Source of the DNA: Actinomycetota bacterium
GTDB lineage: Bacteria > Actinomycetota > Actinomycetes > Nanopelagicales > Nanopelagicaceae
Direction: 5' to 3'
Assembly (NCBI GenBank): GCA_016870835.1
Contig: VGAG01000006.1
Coordinates: 1 to 46,184, forward strand
DNA length: 46,184 bases
This document shows positions 8,195 to 19,102 of the stretch, piece by piece (the first letter of the stretch is position 1; each line of letters opens with the position of its first letter). A model generated the notes under the pieces. The model was not told where the DNA came from, searched no databases, and was given only the letters and a program-made list of their open reading frames with translations. A program made the translations under genes and the position numbers.

Positions 8195-10843
8195 GTGGCA
8201 AAGGTCCGCGTTTACGAATTAGCAAAAGATTGTGGGATGGATAGCAAGGATGTCCTTGCAAAACTCCAAGAGATGGGCGAGTTCGTCCGTTCTGCATCTT
8301 CAACAGTTGAACCTCCAGTTGTAAGGAAGTTCCTAGAGAAGTTTCCTCCTGTTGGAAAACCAGCTGGTGAAGAGAAGCCTGCGAAAAAGGCGCCAGCAAA
8401 AAAGACCGCCGCTAAGAAGAGTGCTGCAAAGGTTGAAGAAGTAGCCGAAGTGCCAATAGTTCCTCCTGTTGTTCCACCAGTAATTCCTCCAACAGTTCAG
8501 CCCATCACGCCAGCAACTCCATCTGCGCCAGCCGCAGGACCGCGTCCTTCTGCTCCACGTCCACCAGCAGCGCGCGGTGGAAATAATCCATTTGGGACTT
8601 CAGCTGGTCCGCGTCCACCTAGACCACCAGCTCGTCCTGGAAATAATCCATTTGGAACACAAGGTGGTCCGCGTCCACCAAGACCTGCAACACCTGGTGG
8701 AGCGAGACCTCCAATGTCAGGACCAAGACCAGGTTCAGTTCGTCCTGGATTTGCTGCGCGTCCACCACGACCAGATCAGAGAACTGATCAACGCGGTGCG
8801 CGTCCACAACAAGGTGGTCCACGCGGTCCACAAACAACTGGTCCTTATCGTTCACAACCTGGTGGCGGACAACGCCCCGGTGGTTTTGGCGGACCAGGTC
8901 GTCCCGGTGCGCGTCCTGGTGCAGGCGGAGCATTTGGAAAAGGTGGCGGAAAGAAAAAGAGTTACAAGAGTAAGAAAGCGCTTCGTGAAGAGATCGACAA
9001 TATGCAAGCGCCAACAATTGGCGGTGCAATTGTTCCAAGAGGTGATGGAAATACCCCAGTCCGTCTCCGTCGCGGCGCATCGCTCGCTGATTTCGCCGAG
9101 AAAATTGGCGCAGATCCCGCATCACTAGTCTCCGTCCTATTTCATTTAGGCGAAATGGTTACAGCAACACAGACTGTTGATGAGAGCACCCTTGAGATGC
9201 TTGGAAATGAGTTTGGCTACAAGATAACAATCGTCTCTCCCGAGGATGAGGATCGTGAGATTCTCGAGCAGTTCGATATCAACCTTGATCAAGAGATAGC
9301 TGATGTAAATCCAGATGATCTTGATGTTCGCCCACCAGTCGTAACAGTCATGGGCCATGTTGATCATGGAAAGACGAGGCTTCTAGATGCGATTCGCCAG
9401 ACCGAAGTTGTTAAGGGCGAAGCTGGCGGAATCACGCAGCACATCGGTGCATATCAAATTCACCATGACCATAACGGCATAAATCGTGCAATCACATTTA
9501 TCGATACCCCGGGCCATGAAGCTTTTACCGCTATGCGTGCACGTGGTGCGAAAGTAACCGATATTGCTGTGCTCGTTGTCGCTGCAGATGATGGCGTTAT
9601 GCCACAAACAATCGAAGCGTTAAATCACGCCCAAGCTGCCAGCGTCCCCATTGTTGTTGCAGTAAATAAGGTTGATAAAGAGGGCGCAAACTCAGCCAAA
9701 GTCCGCCAACAATTAACTGAGTACAACCTCGTTGCTGAGGAATACGGCGGCGATACATTGTTTGTTGATGTTTCGGCGGTTAAAGGAACTGGCATCTCCG
9801 AATTAATCGACTCGATCTTATTGACTGCTGATGCTGCAATTGACCTTCGCGCAATTCATGAAGATGACGCTCGTGGTGTTGCAATTGAAGCGCACCTTGA
9901 TCGTGGTCGCGGCCCGGTCGCTACCGTTCTAGTGCAACGCGGAACTTTGAAGCAAGGCGATTCAATTGTTGCCGGCTCTGCTTTCGGTCGAGTTCGCGCA
10001 ATGATGGATGAGTTTGGACATGAAGTGGAAATCGCTGGTCCATCAAGACCAGTACAAGTTCTTGGCTTTACCTCGGTCCCAAGCGCTGGCGATAGTTTTA
10101 TCGTCGCTCCTGATGATCGCACCGCTCGCCAAATCGCAGAGAAGCGTCAAGCTGGTGAACGCCATGCAGCTCTAGCAAAGGCACGGAAGAAAGTCTCACT
10201 TGAAGACTTCCTCGAGAAGAGCAAGGTCACAACTCTTAATTTGATTCTTAAGGGCGATGTGAGTGGTTCAGTTGAAGCGCTTGAAGATGCGCTCGTCCAA
10301 TTAGATGTTGGTAGTGAAGTTGATCTTCGAGTTATTCACCGTGGCGTTGGCGCAATCACAAAGAGTGATATCACTCTTGCATCTGCATCCGGCGCAGTTG
10401 TTGTCGGATTCAATGTGAAACCAGAACCGCAAACCGCAACCTTCGCTGATGAAGAAGGAGTTGAAGTTCGCTTCTACTCCGTTATCTACAAGGCGATCGA
10501 AGAGATTGAAGCAGCACTTAAGGGACTTCTTAAGCCTGAGTATGAAGAGGCAACAATTGGTTCTGCTGAAGTGCGCGAAGTCTTTAAGTCGAGCAAATTC
10601 GGGACAATCTCTGGTTCGCTCGTTACCTCCGGAATCATCAGAAGAAACGCAAAAGCGCGTGTACTTCGCGATGGCGTCGTGATTGGCGATAACTTAACGA
10701 TTGAGTCGCTACGACGATTCAAGGATGATGCAACTGAGGTCCGCGAAGGCTTTGAGTGCGGTATCGGCCTTGGTTCATACAAAGATATCCAAATCGGTGA
10801 CATTGTCGAAGTCTTCGAGATGCGCGAGAAGAAGCGTGCGTAA
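8195..10843 (+). CDS. infB: Translation initiation factor IF-2
   Basis: GTPase that places initiator tRNA on the 30S subunit and promotes subunit joining. Visible order: IF2_N-type helix-turn at residues 1-50, an Ala/Lys and then Pro/Arg/Gly-rich disordered linker (about 55-255), a second N-domain near 285-335, and a G domain from about 375 with [16 protein letters not shown] and NKVDK, followed by the beta-barrel and C-terminal fMet-tRNA domains. The GTG start has AAGGAG 4 nt upstream. Length 882. The linker contains two copies of a GNNPFGT unit 60 bp apart. The stop overlaps the rbfA ATG (TAATG). Confidence 0.97.
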   Translation: MAKVRVYELAKDCGMDSKDVLAKLQEMGEFVRSASSTVEPPVVRKFLEKFPPVGKPAGEEKPAKKAPAKKTAAKKSAAKVEEVAEVPIVPPVVPPVIPPTVQPITPATPSAPAAGPRPSAPRPPAARGGNNPFGTSAGPRPPRPPARPGNNPFGTQGGPRPPRPATPGGARPPMSGPRPGSVRPGFAARPPRPDQRTDQRGARPQQGGPRGPQTTGPYRSQPGGGQRPGGFGGPGRPGARPGAGGAFGKGGGKKKSYKSKKALREEIDNMQAPTIGGAIVPRGDGNTPVRLRRGASLADFAEKIGADPASLVSVLFHLGEMVTATQTVDESTLEMLGNEFGYKITIVSPEDEDREILEQFDINLDQEIADVNPDDLDVRPPVVTVMGHVDHGKTRLLDAIRQTEVVKGEAGGITQHIGAYQIHHDHNGINRAITFIDTPGHEAFTAMRARGAKVTDIAVLVVAADDGVMPQTIEALNHAQAASVPIVVAVNKVDKEGANSAKVRQQLTEYNLVAEEYGGDTLFVDVSAVKGTGISELIDSILLTADAAIDLRAIHEDDARGVAIEAHLDRGRGPVATVLVQRGTLKQGDSIVAGSAFGRVRAMMDEFGHEVEIAGPSRPVQVLGFTSVPSAGDSFIVAPDDRTARQIAEKRQAGERHAALAKARKKVSLEDFLEKSKVTTLNLILKGDVSGSVEALEDALVQLDVGSEVDLRVIHRGVGAITKSDITLASASGAVVVGFNVKPEPQTATFADEEGVEVRFYSVIYKAIEEIEAALKGLLKPEYEEATIGSAEVREVFKSSKFGTISGSLVTSGIIRRNAKARVLRDGVVIGDNLTIESLRRFKDDATEVREGFECGIGLGSYKDIQIGDIVEVFEMREKKRA
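8578..8720 (+). repeat. Degenerate coding repeat in the IF-2 linker
   Basis: GGAAATAATCCATTTGG occurs at about 8579 and again 60 bp later, each followed by codons for GPRPPRP. The region encodes a Pro/Arg/Gly-rich low-complexity linker and produces long spurious frames on both strands. Confidence 0.7.
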
Positions 10844-11277
10844 TGGGGAAATCACATCGCGTCGCTAAGGTGGCCGACCGAATAAAGGTCGTAGTTGCAC
10901 AAGCTCTAGAAACTCGGATCAAAGATCCAAGACTTGGCTTTGTCACTATCACCGATGTCCGAGTAACTGGCGACTTACAACAAGCCTCGATTTTCTACAC
11001 CGTTTTGGGTGATGATGAGGCGAGGGCAAATACTGCAAAAGCGTTAGAGAGCGCTAAAGGCGTGCTTCGGACTGAAGTTGGGCGCGAACTAGGCACAAGA
11101 ATCGTTCCAACCCTTACCTTCTTTGTAGATGCGCTCTCGGAAACTGCGAAGAACTTTGAGGACTTACTAGATCAAGTTAAGAAGCATGATGAGGAGATTG
11201 CTCATCTGCGCGATGAGGCAAAGCCAATTGGTGGAAGCGACCCATATAGAACGCCGCGCGTGCGCGAAGCGGAATGA
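10843..11277 (+). CDS. rbfA: Ribosome-binding factor A
   Basis: Small KH-like protein that binds the free 30S subunit and is needed for 16S 5'-end maturation and cold adaptation. The sequence has the RbfA hallmarks RVAKVADRIK at the N-terminus, IKDPRLGFVTITDVRVTGDL (about 26-46) and LTFFVDALSE near residue 92. Length 144. Its ATG overlaps the infB stop by one base, and its own stop overlaps truB (ATGA), so it lies inside one translationally coupled operon. Confidence 0.95.
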   Translation: MGKSHRVAKVADRIKVVVAQALETRIKDPRLGFVTITDVRVTGDLQQASIFYTVLGDDEARANTAKALESAKGVLRTEVGRELGTRIVPTLTFFVDALSETAKNFEDLLDQVKKHDEEIAHLRDEAKPIGGSDPYRTPRVREAE

Positions 11278-12131
11278 GTAAGGAACATGGCTTTCTAGTA
11301 ATAGATAAGCCGGCTGGGATAACTAGCCATGATGTAGTTGCCCAGCTTCGAAAGCGGTTAGGCACAAAACAAGTTGGCCACGCTGGAACTCTAGATCCAA
11401 TGGCAACTGGCGTACTTGTGATTGGTGTAAATAACGCTACAAAGTTTCTGCAATACATCGTGAATGGAAATAAGCGCTACCAAGCAACAATCAGATTAGG
11501 TATTTCGACAGTGACTGATGATCGAGAAGGTGAAGTAACTAAAGTTAAAGATTGGCAAAAAGTAGAAGACAAAGACATTCATTCTGCCCTTGATAAATCC
11601 CGCGGAACTTTTATGCAAGTCCCAAGTTCCGTTTCGGCCAAGAAAGTGGCTGGCGAGCGAGCTTATGAGATGGTTCGGGATGGAAAAGAAGTTCAGCTCG
11701 CACCAAAGGAAGTAACGGTAAGCAAGCTTGAGGTAATTGCTATCAATAGGGGAGAGCACCTCGATGTTGAGATTGATGTAATCTGTTCTGCCGGAACATA
11801 TATTCGTGCGATTGCTCGTGATCTTGGGGCTGAATTGGCAGTCGGCGGTCATCTGATTGCACTTCGCCGAATTGAAGTTTCACCTTTTAAAATCGAAGCA
11901 GCAGCTCCAATTGAAAGCGCTGAATTATTCGCACTTGCAGCGGCTATATCTAAGGTTATGCCTACCCGAGCTCTTGGATTTGATGAAGTGGCTGAATTGC
12001 GATTCGGAAGACGAATTGAAGCCTCTAGCCAAGATGGGATAGTTGCCGCTCTTGGGCCGAGCGGTGATGTGGTTGCAATCCTTGAGAATCAAGATGGCCG
12101 CGCTCAACCGATAATAGTTTTCAACTCATGA
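11274..12131 (+). CDS. truB: tRNA pseudouridine(55) synthase
   Basis: Forms pseudouridine at position 55 of the tRNA T-loop. The catalytic motif HAGTLDPMATGVL places the nucleophilic aspartate at residue 41; DKPAGITSHDVV (11-22) is the other N-terminal signature, and SAGTYIRAIARDLG (about 168-181) is the third. The length of 285 is typical of the actinobacterial form with a short C-terminal extension. The ATG is inside the rbfA end (ATGA overlap). Confidence 0.95.
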   Translation: MSKEHGFLVIDKPAGITSHDVVAQLRKRLGTKQVGHAGTLDPMATGVLVIGVNNATKFLQYIVNGNKRYQATIRLGISTVTDDREGEVTKVKDWQKVEDKDIHSALDKSRGTFMQVPSSVSAKKVAGERAYEMVRDGKEVQLAPKEVTVSKLEVIAINRGEHLDVEIDVICSAGTYIRAIARDLGAELAVGGHLIALRRIEVSPFKIEAAAPIESAELFALAAAISKVMPTRALGFDEVAELRFGRRIEASSQDGIVAALGPSGDVVAILENQDGRAQPIIVFNS

Positions 12132-12144
12132 AAGAATTCAACTT

Positions 12145-13062
12145 GTGAATAAGAGCGCAGAACTGAATTGGCATGGCGCACCATTAATGGGTGCGACGGT
12201 CATTATCGGTATCTTTGATGGTGTTCATAAAGGCCACCAGGCAATCATCAAAAAAGCCCTCACGCTTAATGCACCAGTTGTCGCACTAACTTTCCATCCC
12301 CATCCGGCCGCTGTGCTATCCAACAACACAGGTCCAAGTGAACTTCTTACCTTAACTGAGCGGGTGCACCAACTAATGGTTCACGGAGTATCTAGCGTCG
12401 CCGTTATTGAATTCACGAGCGAATTCTCAAAATTAACACCAGATGAGTTCATAAAGTTAATTCTTAAAGATCAACTAGGTGCAAAGGAGCTAGTTGTCGG
12501 CGCAAATTTTAGATTTGGCACAAAGGCAAGTGGAGATACCAATTATTTGAAAGAGCACTCAGCTTTACCTGTCTACGCACTTGACTTAGAAAGTGAACTT
12601 GGAACCTCGGTATCTTCTACTCGGATTCGCGAAGCAATTATTGGTGGAAATATTGAGATTGCACGCGAGTTACTAACTCGTCCACACCAACTTATTGGTC
12701 CGGTCATTCACGGCGAGAAACGCGGTCGACAAATTGGATATCCAACTGCAAATATTGAGGTATCGACTAACGCAACTATTCCAAGTGATGGTGTTTATGC
12801 CGGATGGTTAACGGTAGGAACTCATAAGTGGCCAGCCGCAATTTCAATCGGCACTAATCCAACTTTTGATGGAGTGCGCGGAAGGCAGATCGAGGCGTAT
12901 GCGCTAGATCAAACTGATTTGGATTTATATGGCAGCATCGCAAAGGTTGAATTCGGTTGGAGATTGCGGGACACAATTAAGTTCGATGGACTTGATCCAC
13001 TCCTTGCGCAGATGAAGATTGACTGCGATAAAGCGCGCGAATTGACCCGCTATCACGCGTGA
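12145..13062 (+). CDS. ribF: Bifunctional riboflavin kinase / FAD synthetase
   Basis: Makes FMN from riboflavin, then FAD from FMN. The N-terminal adenylyltransferase has GIFDGVHKGHQ (about 22-32) and a later SSTRIREAI; the C-terminal kinase begins near residue 178 with LIGPVIHGEKRGRQIGYPTAN and continues with GVYAGW. The GTG start is 13 nt after truB and has no Shine-Dalgarno sequence, so it is probably read by coupling from truB. FAD made here would serve the flavoenzyme ThyX encoded nearby. Confidence 0.95.
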   Translation: MNKSAELNWHGAPLMGATVIIGIFDGVHKGHQAIIKKALTLNAPVVALTFHPHPAAVLSNNTGPSELLTLTERVHQLMVHGVSSVAVIEFTSEFSKLTPDEFIKLILKDQLGAKELVVGANFRFGTKASGDTNYLKEHSALPVYALDLESELGTSVSSTRIREAIIGGNIEIARELLTRPHQLIGPVIHGEKRGRQIGYPTANIEVSTNATIPSDGVYAGWLTVGTHKWPAAISIGTNPTFDGVRGRQIEAYALDQTDLDLYGSIAKVEFGWRLRDTIKFDGLDPLLAQMKIDCDKARELTRYHA

Positions 13063-13066
13063 TTCT

Positions 13067-13091
13067 CGCTCGATTTCTCACAATTCGAGCG
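13067..13091 (+). terminator. Inverted repeat after ribF, possible terminator or operator
   Basis: Perfect 7-bp inverted repeat CGCTCGA (13067-13073) and TCGAGCG (13085-13091) with an 11-nt loop, 5 nt after the ribF stop. There is no T-run directly after it, so intrinsic termination is doubtful. It overlaps the possible -35 of rpsO. Confidence 0.35.
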
Positions 13092-13103
13092 CGCTGGTAG
13101 ATT
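13075..13103 (+). promoter_or_regulatory. Predicted rpsO promoter
   Basis: TTCTCA (13075-13080), 17 nt, TAGATT (13098-13103). Predicted start near 13110 gives a leader of about 70 nt before the rpsO ATG. Unlike the leaderless promoters, this one has a plausible -35. Confidence 0.45.
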
Positions 13104-13129
13104 TTCCCTTCGCAAGCGAGAAATTGTGA

Positions 13130-13158
13130 CCTCGTGTTTAAGACCGAGGGCCCTCGTG
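13130..13158 (+). promoter_or_regulatory. rpsO leader with two competing hairpins
   Basis: CCTCGTG occurs at 13130-13136 and 13152-13158, flanking CGAGGG (13145-13150). Either copy can pair with CGAGG but not both at once: upstream pairing gives 5 bp with a 10-nt loop, downstream pairing gives 4 bp with a GGCC loop. The DNA at 13145-13156 is a perfect 12-bp palindrome. This suits S15 autoregulation, which is known for rpsO leaders in several phyla, but no S15 binding site is proven. Confidence 0.4.
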
Positions 13159-13180
13159 ATAGATGTAAAGGAAGTTAGAC

Positions 13181-13450
13181 ATGGCACTAACAGCTGCCGA
13201 GAAGAAGGAAGTAATCACAAAGTTTGGCGCCTCTGCATCAGACACAGGAAGCCCTGAGGCACAAGTTGCGCTCCTTTCAAAGCGCATCGACCAACTCACT
13301 ACGCACCTACAGACAAATGCGAACGATCACCACAACCGTCGTGGTCTGCTTCTACTTGTAGGTCGCCGTCGCAGAATTTTGCAATACCTTGCAAAGACCG
13401 ATATCGCTCGTTATCGCGCGATTATCGACAAGCTCGGCATCCGCCGATAG
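13181..13450 (+). CDS. rpsO: 30S ribosomal protein S15
   Basis: An 89-residue primary 16S rRNA-binding protein of the central domain. The sequence is standard for the family: [16 protein letters not shown] (22-37), [16 protein letters not shown] (about 51-66) and [20 protein letters not shown] at the end. The ATG has AAGGA 8 nt upstream. It precedes pnp, the classic rpsO-pnp pair, with a structured RNA in the spacer. Confidence 0.98.
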   Translation: MALTAAEKKEVITKFGASASDTGSPEAQVALLSKRIDQLTTHLQTNANDHHNRRGLLLLVGRRRRILQYLAKTDIARYRAIIDKLGIRR

Positions 13451-13474
13451 TTTGAAATAACTTAATAAATCTCG

Positions 13475-13561
13475 CCACAGGCCGGACGACTGGTCCTCGG
13501 TGGTGGCCTACGGATGATTGCCGTGGGCTTCGATCGAAGATCCATTCTCTGGTAGCTGTGG
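13475..13561 (+). ncRNA. Actino-pnp-like RNA element upstream of pnp
   Basis: The rpsO-pnp spacer contains a region closed by CCACAG (13475-13480) and CTGTGG (13556-13561), with internal complementary pieces such as GGCC at 13480-13483 against GGCC at 13505-13508 and the TTCGATCGAA palindrome near 13529. The Actino-pnp motif is a described structured RNA found 5' of pnp in actinobacteria, presumably controlling PNPase by processing. Assignment is from position and pairing; no covariance search was run. Confidence 0.65.
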
Positions 13562-13586
13562 TGGGAATAGAGAATAGGAGAGACCC

Positions 13587-15779
13587 ATGGAGGGTCAAGA
13601 CGTTAGTTATGCCGTTGCAAAAATAGACAACGGTAAATTTGGAAAACGAGAGATTCGTTTCGAAACCGGGCGCTTAGCGCGCCAGGCTGCGGGAACCGCA
13701 GTCGTTTATTTAGATGATGAGACGATGCTGCTTTCAGCAACAACTGCATCTAAAAATGCAAAAGATCAATTTGATTTCTTCCCACTCACAGTAGATGTGG
13801 AAGAGCGTATGTATTCGGTGGGTCGAATCCCCGGATCATTCTTCCGTCGTGAAGGTCGCCCATCAGAGGATGCGATTCTTACCTGTCGTTTGATCGATCG
13901 CCCACTTCGCCCATCCTTTATTAAAGGATTGCGTAACGAAGTACAGATCGTTGTAACCGTTATGGCTTTGAATCCCGATCATATGTATGACGTGATCGCT
14001 ATCAACGCAGCATCGATGTCCACTCAACTTGCTGGACTTCCTTTCTCAGGACCAATCGGCGGAGTTCGCGTTGCACTTATCGATGGCCAATGGGTTGCTT
14101 TCCCAAATCACAGTGAATTAGAGCGCGCCGTATTCGATATGGTCGTAGCTGGTCGAATCGCTGGTGATGATGTTGCAATCATGATGGTTGAAGCTGAGGC
14201 AACAACAAAGACCATCTCGCTTATCCAAGGTGGAGCAGGCGCACCAACTGAAGAGATTGTTGGAGCTGGTCTTGAAGCCTCAAAGCCATTCATCCGCATT
14301 CTCTGCGAAGCTCAAATCGAGCTGGCAAAGGTCGCCGCAAAACCAACTGCAGAATTCCCAGTCTTCTTGGATTATCAAGATGATGCATATGCCGCTGTTG
14401 AGAAGGCCGCAAAGGATCGTTTTGCTAAAGCGCTTACGATTGCTGGAAAGCAAGAGCGCGAAACTGAACTTGATGCAATCTCAGCTGAAGTCAAAGAGAA
14501 GCTTGCTCCTGATTTTGAAGGACGCGAGAAGGAAATCTCTGCTGCTCTTCGCTCAGTCACAAAGAAGTTGGTCCGCCAACGCGTACTTCGTGACAAGATC
14601 CGAATTGATGGCCGCGGTCTTAAAGATATCCGGCCACTAACTGCAGAAGTAGAAGTGATTCCTCGAGTACATGGTTCGGCGCTCTTTGAACGCGGAGAGA
14701 CCCAAATCCTCGGTGTAACAACGCTAAATATGCTCAAGATGGAGCAACAGCTAGATACTTTGAACCCTGAAGATCACAAGCGTTACATGCATAACTACAA
14801 CTTCCCGCCTTACTCAACTGGTGAGACTGGTCGAGTTGGCTCGCCAAAGCGCCGCGAAATCGGTCATGGCGCACTTGCAGAACGCGCACTTCTTCCAGTT
14901 CTTCCAACTCGCGAAGAGTTTCCTTATGCAATCCGCCAAGTATCTGAAGCGCTCGGCTCAAATGGATCTACCTCAATGGGATCTGTCTGCGCATCCACGC
15001 TTTCACTACTTAACGCTGGTGTGCCTCTGAAGGCACCTGTCGCAGGTATTGCAATGGGTCTTATCTCTGATGATGTTGATGGCAAAGTTGAATATGTCGC
15101 ACTTACTGACATTCTCGGCGCCGAAGATGCATTCGGAGATATGGATTTCAAGGTAGCTGGCACAAAGGATTTTGTTACCGCGCTACAGCTCGATACGAAA
15201 CTTGATGGAATTCCAGCAAGCGTTCTTGCCGCAGCGTTACTACAAGCCAAAGAGGCTCGCTTAGCAATCCTCAACGTTATGAATGAGGCGATTGATCGTC
15301 CAGATGATATGAATCCACTGGCTCCACGGATCATCAGCATCAAGATTCCAGTCGATCAAATCGGCGCTGTTATCGGCCCTAAGGGTAAGGTCATCAACCA
15401 GATTCAAGAAGAGACTGGCGCTGAGATCACTATCGAAGATGATGGAACGATTTATATCGGTGCGACAAATGGAACTGCAGCTGATGCTGCCAAGGCCCAA
15501 GTCATCGCAATCGCAGATCCAAAGCTTCCTGAAGTTGGTGAGCGTTACAACGGAACTGTTGTGAAGCTTGCAGCTTTCGGTGCTTTCGTAAATCTTCTAC
15601 CCGGGAAAGATGGCCTGCTGCACATCTCACAGATCCGCAAGATGCATGGTGGAAAGCGGATTGAGAATCTAGAGGATGTAATGAAGGTCGGAGATAAGGT
15701 CCATGTTGAGATCGGTGAAATCGATCCAAAGGGCAAGCTCTCACTAGTTCCAGTTCTTGAAGAGACAGCAAGCGAATAA
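13587..15779 (+). CDS. pnp: Polyribonucleotide nucleotidyltransferase (PNPase)
   Basis: 3'-5' phosphorolytic exoribonuclease; in actinobacteria also a guanosine pentaphosphate-linked enzyme. Two RNase PH domains are visible (first from residue 20, second from about 330 with [13 protein letters not shown]), then a KH domain near 585-645 ([17 protein letters not shown]) and a C-terminal S1 domain ([19 protein letters not shown], about 650-725). Length 730. The ATG has AGGAG 6 nt upstream. Codon choice looks more uniform than in neighbouring genes, as in infB and nrdJ, which suggests high expression (impression, not computed). Confidence 0.97.
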   Translation: MEGQDVSYAVAKIDNGKFGKREIRFETGRLARQAAGTAVVYLDDETMLLSATTASKNAKDQFDFFPLTVDVEERMYSVGRIPGSFFRREGRPSEDAILTCRLIDRPLRPSFIKGLRNEVQIVVTVMALNPDHMYDVIAINAASMSTQLAGLPFSGPIGGVRVALIDGQWVAFPNHSELERAVFDMVVAGRIAGDDVAIMMVEAEATTKTISLIQGGAGAPTEEIVGAGLEASKPFIRILCEAQIELAKVAAKPTAEFPVFLDYQDDAYAAVEKAAKDRFAKALTIAGKQERETELDAISAEVKEKLAPDFEGREKEISAALRSVTKKLVRQRVLRDKIRIDGRGLKDIRPLTAEVEVIPRVHGSALFERGETQILGVTTLNMLKMEQQLDTLNPEDHKRYMHNYNFPPYSTGETGRVGSPKRREIGHGALAERALLPVLPTREEFPYAIRQVSEALGSNGSTSMGSVCASTLSLLNAGVPLKAPVAGIAMGLISDDVDGKVEYVALTDILGAEDAFGDMDFKVAGTKDFVTALQLDTKLDGIPASVLAAALLQAKEARLAILNVMNEAIDRPDDMNPLAPRIISIKIPVDQIGAVIGPKGKVINQIQEETGAEITIEDDGTIYIGATNGTAADAAKAQVIAIADPKLPEVGERYNGTVVKLAAFGAFVNLLPGKDGLLHISQIRKMHGGKRIENLEDVMKVGDKVHVEIGEIDPKGKLSLVPVLEETASE

Positions 15780-15785
15780 CTGATT

Positions 15786-17809
<2,024 letters not shown>

Positions 17810-17817
17810 GAGCAATG

Positions 17818-18069
17818 ATGGCTGAGATAACTATGTATGGCGCGGAGTGGTGTGGGGATTGCCGCCGGTCAAAGCGCTTCCTTGATAGCAACAAGGTTTC
17901 TTATAACTACATAGATGTCGAGGCCGACGCTAGCGCATCTGAGAAAGTCATCGAGATCAACGGCGGAATGCGTTCAATTCCGGTCATCCTTTTCCCAGAC
18001 GGAACTCATCTCACTGAGCCATCTGATAACGCTCTCAAAGAGAAGTTAGAGGCGCTCAAAGTTCTTTAG
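17818..18069 (+). CDS. Mycoredoxin/glutaredoxin-like protein
   Basis: Small thioredoxin-fold redox protein of 83 residues with active site WCGDC (cysteines 12 and 15), a cis-proline region RSIPVI, and a short C-terminal helix. This is the actinobacterial glutaredoxin-like group that includes mycoredoxins, which reduce mixed disulfides with mycothiol; whether this organism makes mycothiol cannot be seen. Two ATGs are adjacent (17815 and 17818). AGGAG at 17808-17812 is only 2 nt from the first but 5 nt from the second, so I chose 17818. Its end overlaps azlD, which is convergent, by 4 nt. Confidence 0.85.
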   Translation: MAEITMYGAEWCGDCRRSKRFLDSNKVSYNYIDVEADASASEKVIEINGGMRSIPVILFPDGTHLTEPSDNALKEKLEALKVL

Positions 18070-18380
18070 ATTGAGTTTGAACGGTATAGAAGCGCTGAAA
18101 CCAAAGCCGCAAGTAACATCATCAAGGGAAATGGCGCCTTAAACCTTAGCGCGACGGCTGCCACTAAGACACCAGCGATACGGTGATCAACGATTACCTG
18201 CGAATCCTTAGTCAGAGTTTGAGAAGCAACCAGTGCGCTAAGTAAGACGACCGGGATTAGCGCGTTTATACGTTGCAATCGGGGATTACTAAAAAAACTT
18301 TCTGGAAGTGAATACCCAAGAAGTTTCAGGATAAAGCAGAGTGCGCTAGCCCCGAGTACTGCGATCCAAAGTTGGCTCAT
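18066..18380 (-). CDS. azlD: Branched-chain amino acid exporter, small subunit
   Basis: Small hydrophobic protein of about 104 residues with four predicted spans, the size and pattern of AzlD (family DUF1886-like small partner). It pairs with AzlC to export branched-chain amino acids or related compounds. The frame opens at 18392, but the ATG at 18380 gives the classic ATGA overlap with the azlC stop and is preferred. Assignment relies strongly on the adjacent azlC. Confidence 0.85.
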   Translation of the reverse strand: MSQLWIAVLGASALCFILKLLGYSLPESFFSNPRLQRINALIPVVLLSALVASQTLTKDSQVIVDHRIAGVLVAAVALRFKAPFPLMMLLAALVSALLYRSNSI

Positions 18381-19042
18381 TTCGTACTCCATCCCAGCGC
18401 TATTGCGATAAGAACGGTTGCGATGATTGGAAATCCAGCACCGACAAAAGGTGTTAGTGAAAGTGCAATGATTACTGCAAGAAGTGCGGCGATTCGACTC
18501 TTCTTATCAACCAACCGTGGCCAAACCAAACCTAGGAAAGCTGCCGGAACGGCTGCATCAAGGCCCCAACTTGAAGGATCACCTATTGAATCTGCACTTA
18601 GTGCGCCAATTAAAGTGAAGAGATTCCAGAAGAAAAATATGCCAATTCCAGTTGCAAAGAAGCCATAGCGCATCGCATCTTCGCCCCGATTTTCCTGCGA
18701 AATTGCTACGCCCGTTGATTCATCTATTGTGATTTGCGCACCTAGCGCTCGTTTCAATCCGCGCAGATTTAGTATCGGCGCCATTCTCATTCCATAAAGG
18801 CCATTTCGAATTCCAAGTAGCGCGCCCGTTGCAATTGCACTTAGCGCGCTTCCGCCACCGGTCATAACTCCAACAACTGCAAATTGTGAGGCGCCCGAGA
18901 AAAGCAGTAGCGATAAAGCGCAGGCTTGGGCTACCGAAAAGCCACCAGCAACAGCTGCCGCCCCGAAAGCAGCGCCATAACTGCCGACCGGGATCGCCAC
19001 GCTAAGTGAGTCGCGTAACACGGCGCGGCGGGGAAATGACAC
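18377..19042 (-). CDS. azlC: Branched-chain amino acid exporter, large subunit
   Basis: Integral membrane protein with the AzlC signature near the N-terminus (SVAIPVGSYGAAFGAAAVAGG) and FSGASQFAVVGVM, about seven spans. Exports branched-chain amino acids with AzlD. A longer frame opens at 19075, but a CAAAAT hexamer (19049-19054, minus) ends 6 nt before the GTG at 19042; this start gives 221 residues beginning at SFPRRAVLRDS. It is divergent from thyX with only 60 bp between the starts. Confidence 0.88.
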   Translation of the reverse strand: MSFPRRAVLRDSLSVAIPVGSYGAAFGAAAVAGGFSVAQACALSLLLFSGASQFAVVGVMTGGGSALSAIATGALLGIRNGLYGMRMAPILNLRGLKRALGAQITIDESTGVAISQENRGEDAMRYGFFATGIGIFFFWNLFTLIGALSADSIGDPSSWGLDAAVPAAFLGLVWPRLVDKKSRIAALLAVIIALSLTPFVGAGFPIIATVLIAIALGWSTK

Positions 19043-19048
19043 GCGACT

Positions 19049-19054
19049 ATTTTG
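19049..19054 (-). promoter_or_regulatory. -10 candidate of azlCD, leaderless geometry
   Basis: Minus-strand CAAAAT, 6 nt (AGTCGC), GTG at 19042. It decides the azlC start. Confidence 0.45.
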
Positions 19055-19089
19055 CCTTATCAATCGCGCCGCCATAACCGCCTCAAAGA

Positions 19090-19095
19090 TAGGGT
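19090..19095 (+). promoter_or_regulatory. -10 element of thyX, leaderless geometry
   Basis: TAGGGT, 7 nt (CACGCTC), GTG at 19103. It decides the thyX start, removing 17 codons from the longest frame. Confidence 0.55.
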
Positions 19096-19102
19096 CACGC
19101 TC

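Noticed and set aside
8577-9128. Long open frames on both strands inside infB (plus 183 codons, minus 168 codons at 8619-9125)
   Set aside because: They are shadows of the GC-biased Pro/Arg/Gly-rich linker codons; the translations are low-complexity Val/His/Gln-rich strings without start signals or domains.
13067-13091. Firm intrinsic terminator after ribF
   Set aside because: The stem is perfect but no T-run follows within a few bases; listed only at low confidence.
18377-19075. Longer azlC start at 19075 and longer thyX start at 19052
   Set aside because: The extensions overlap each other on opposite strands, lack Shine-Dalgarno sequences, and add residues outside the family domains; internal GTGs have well-spaced -10 elements.
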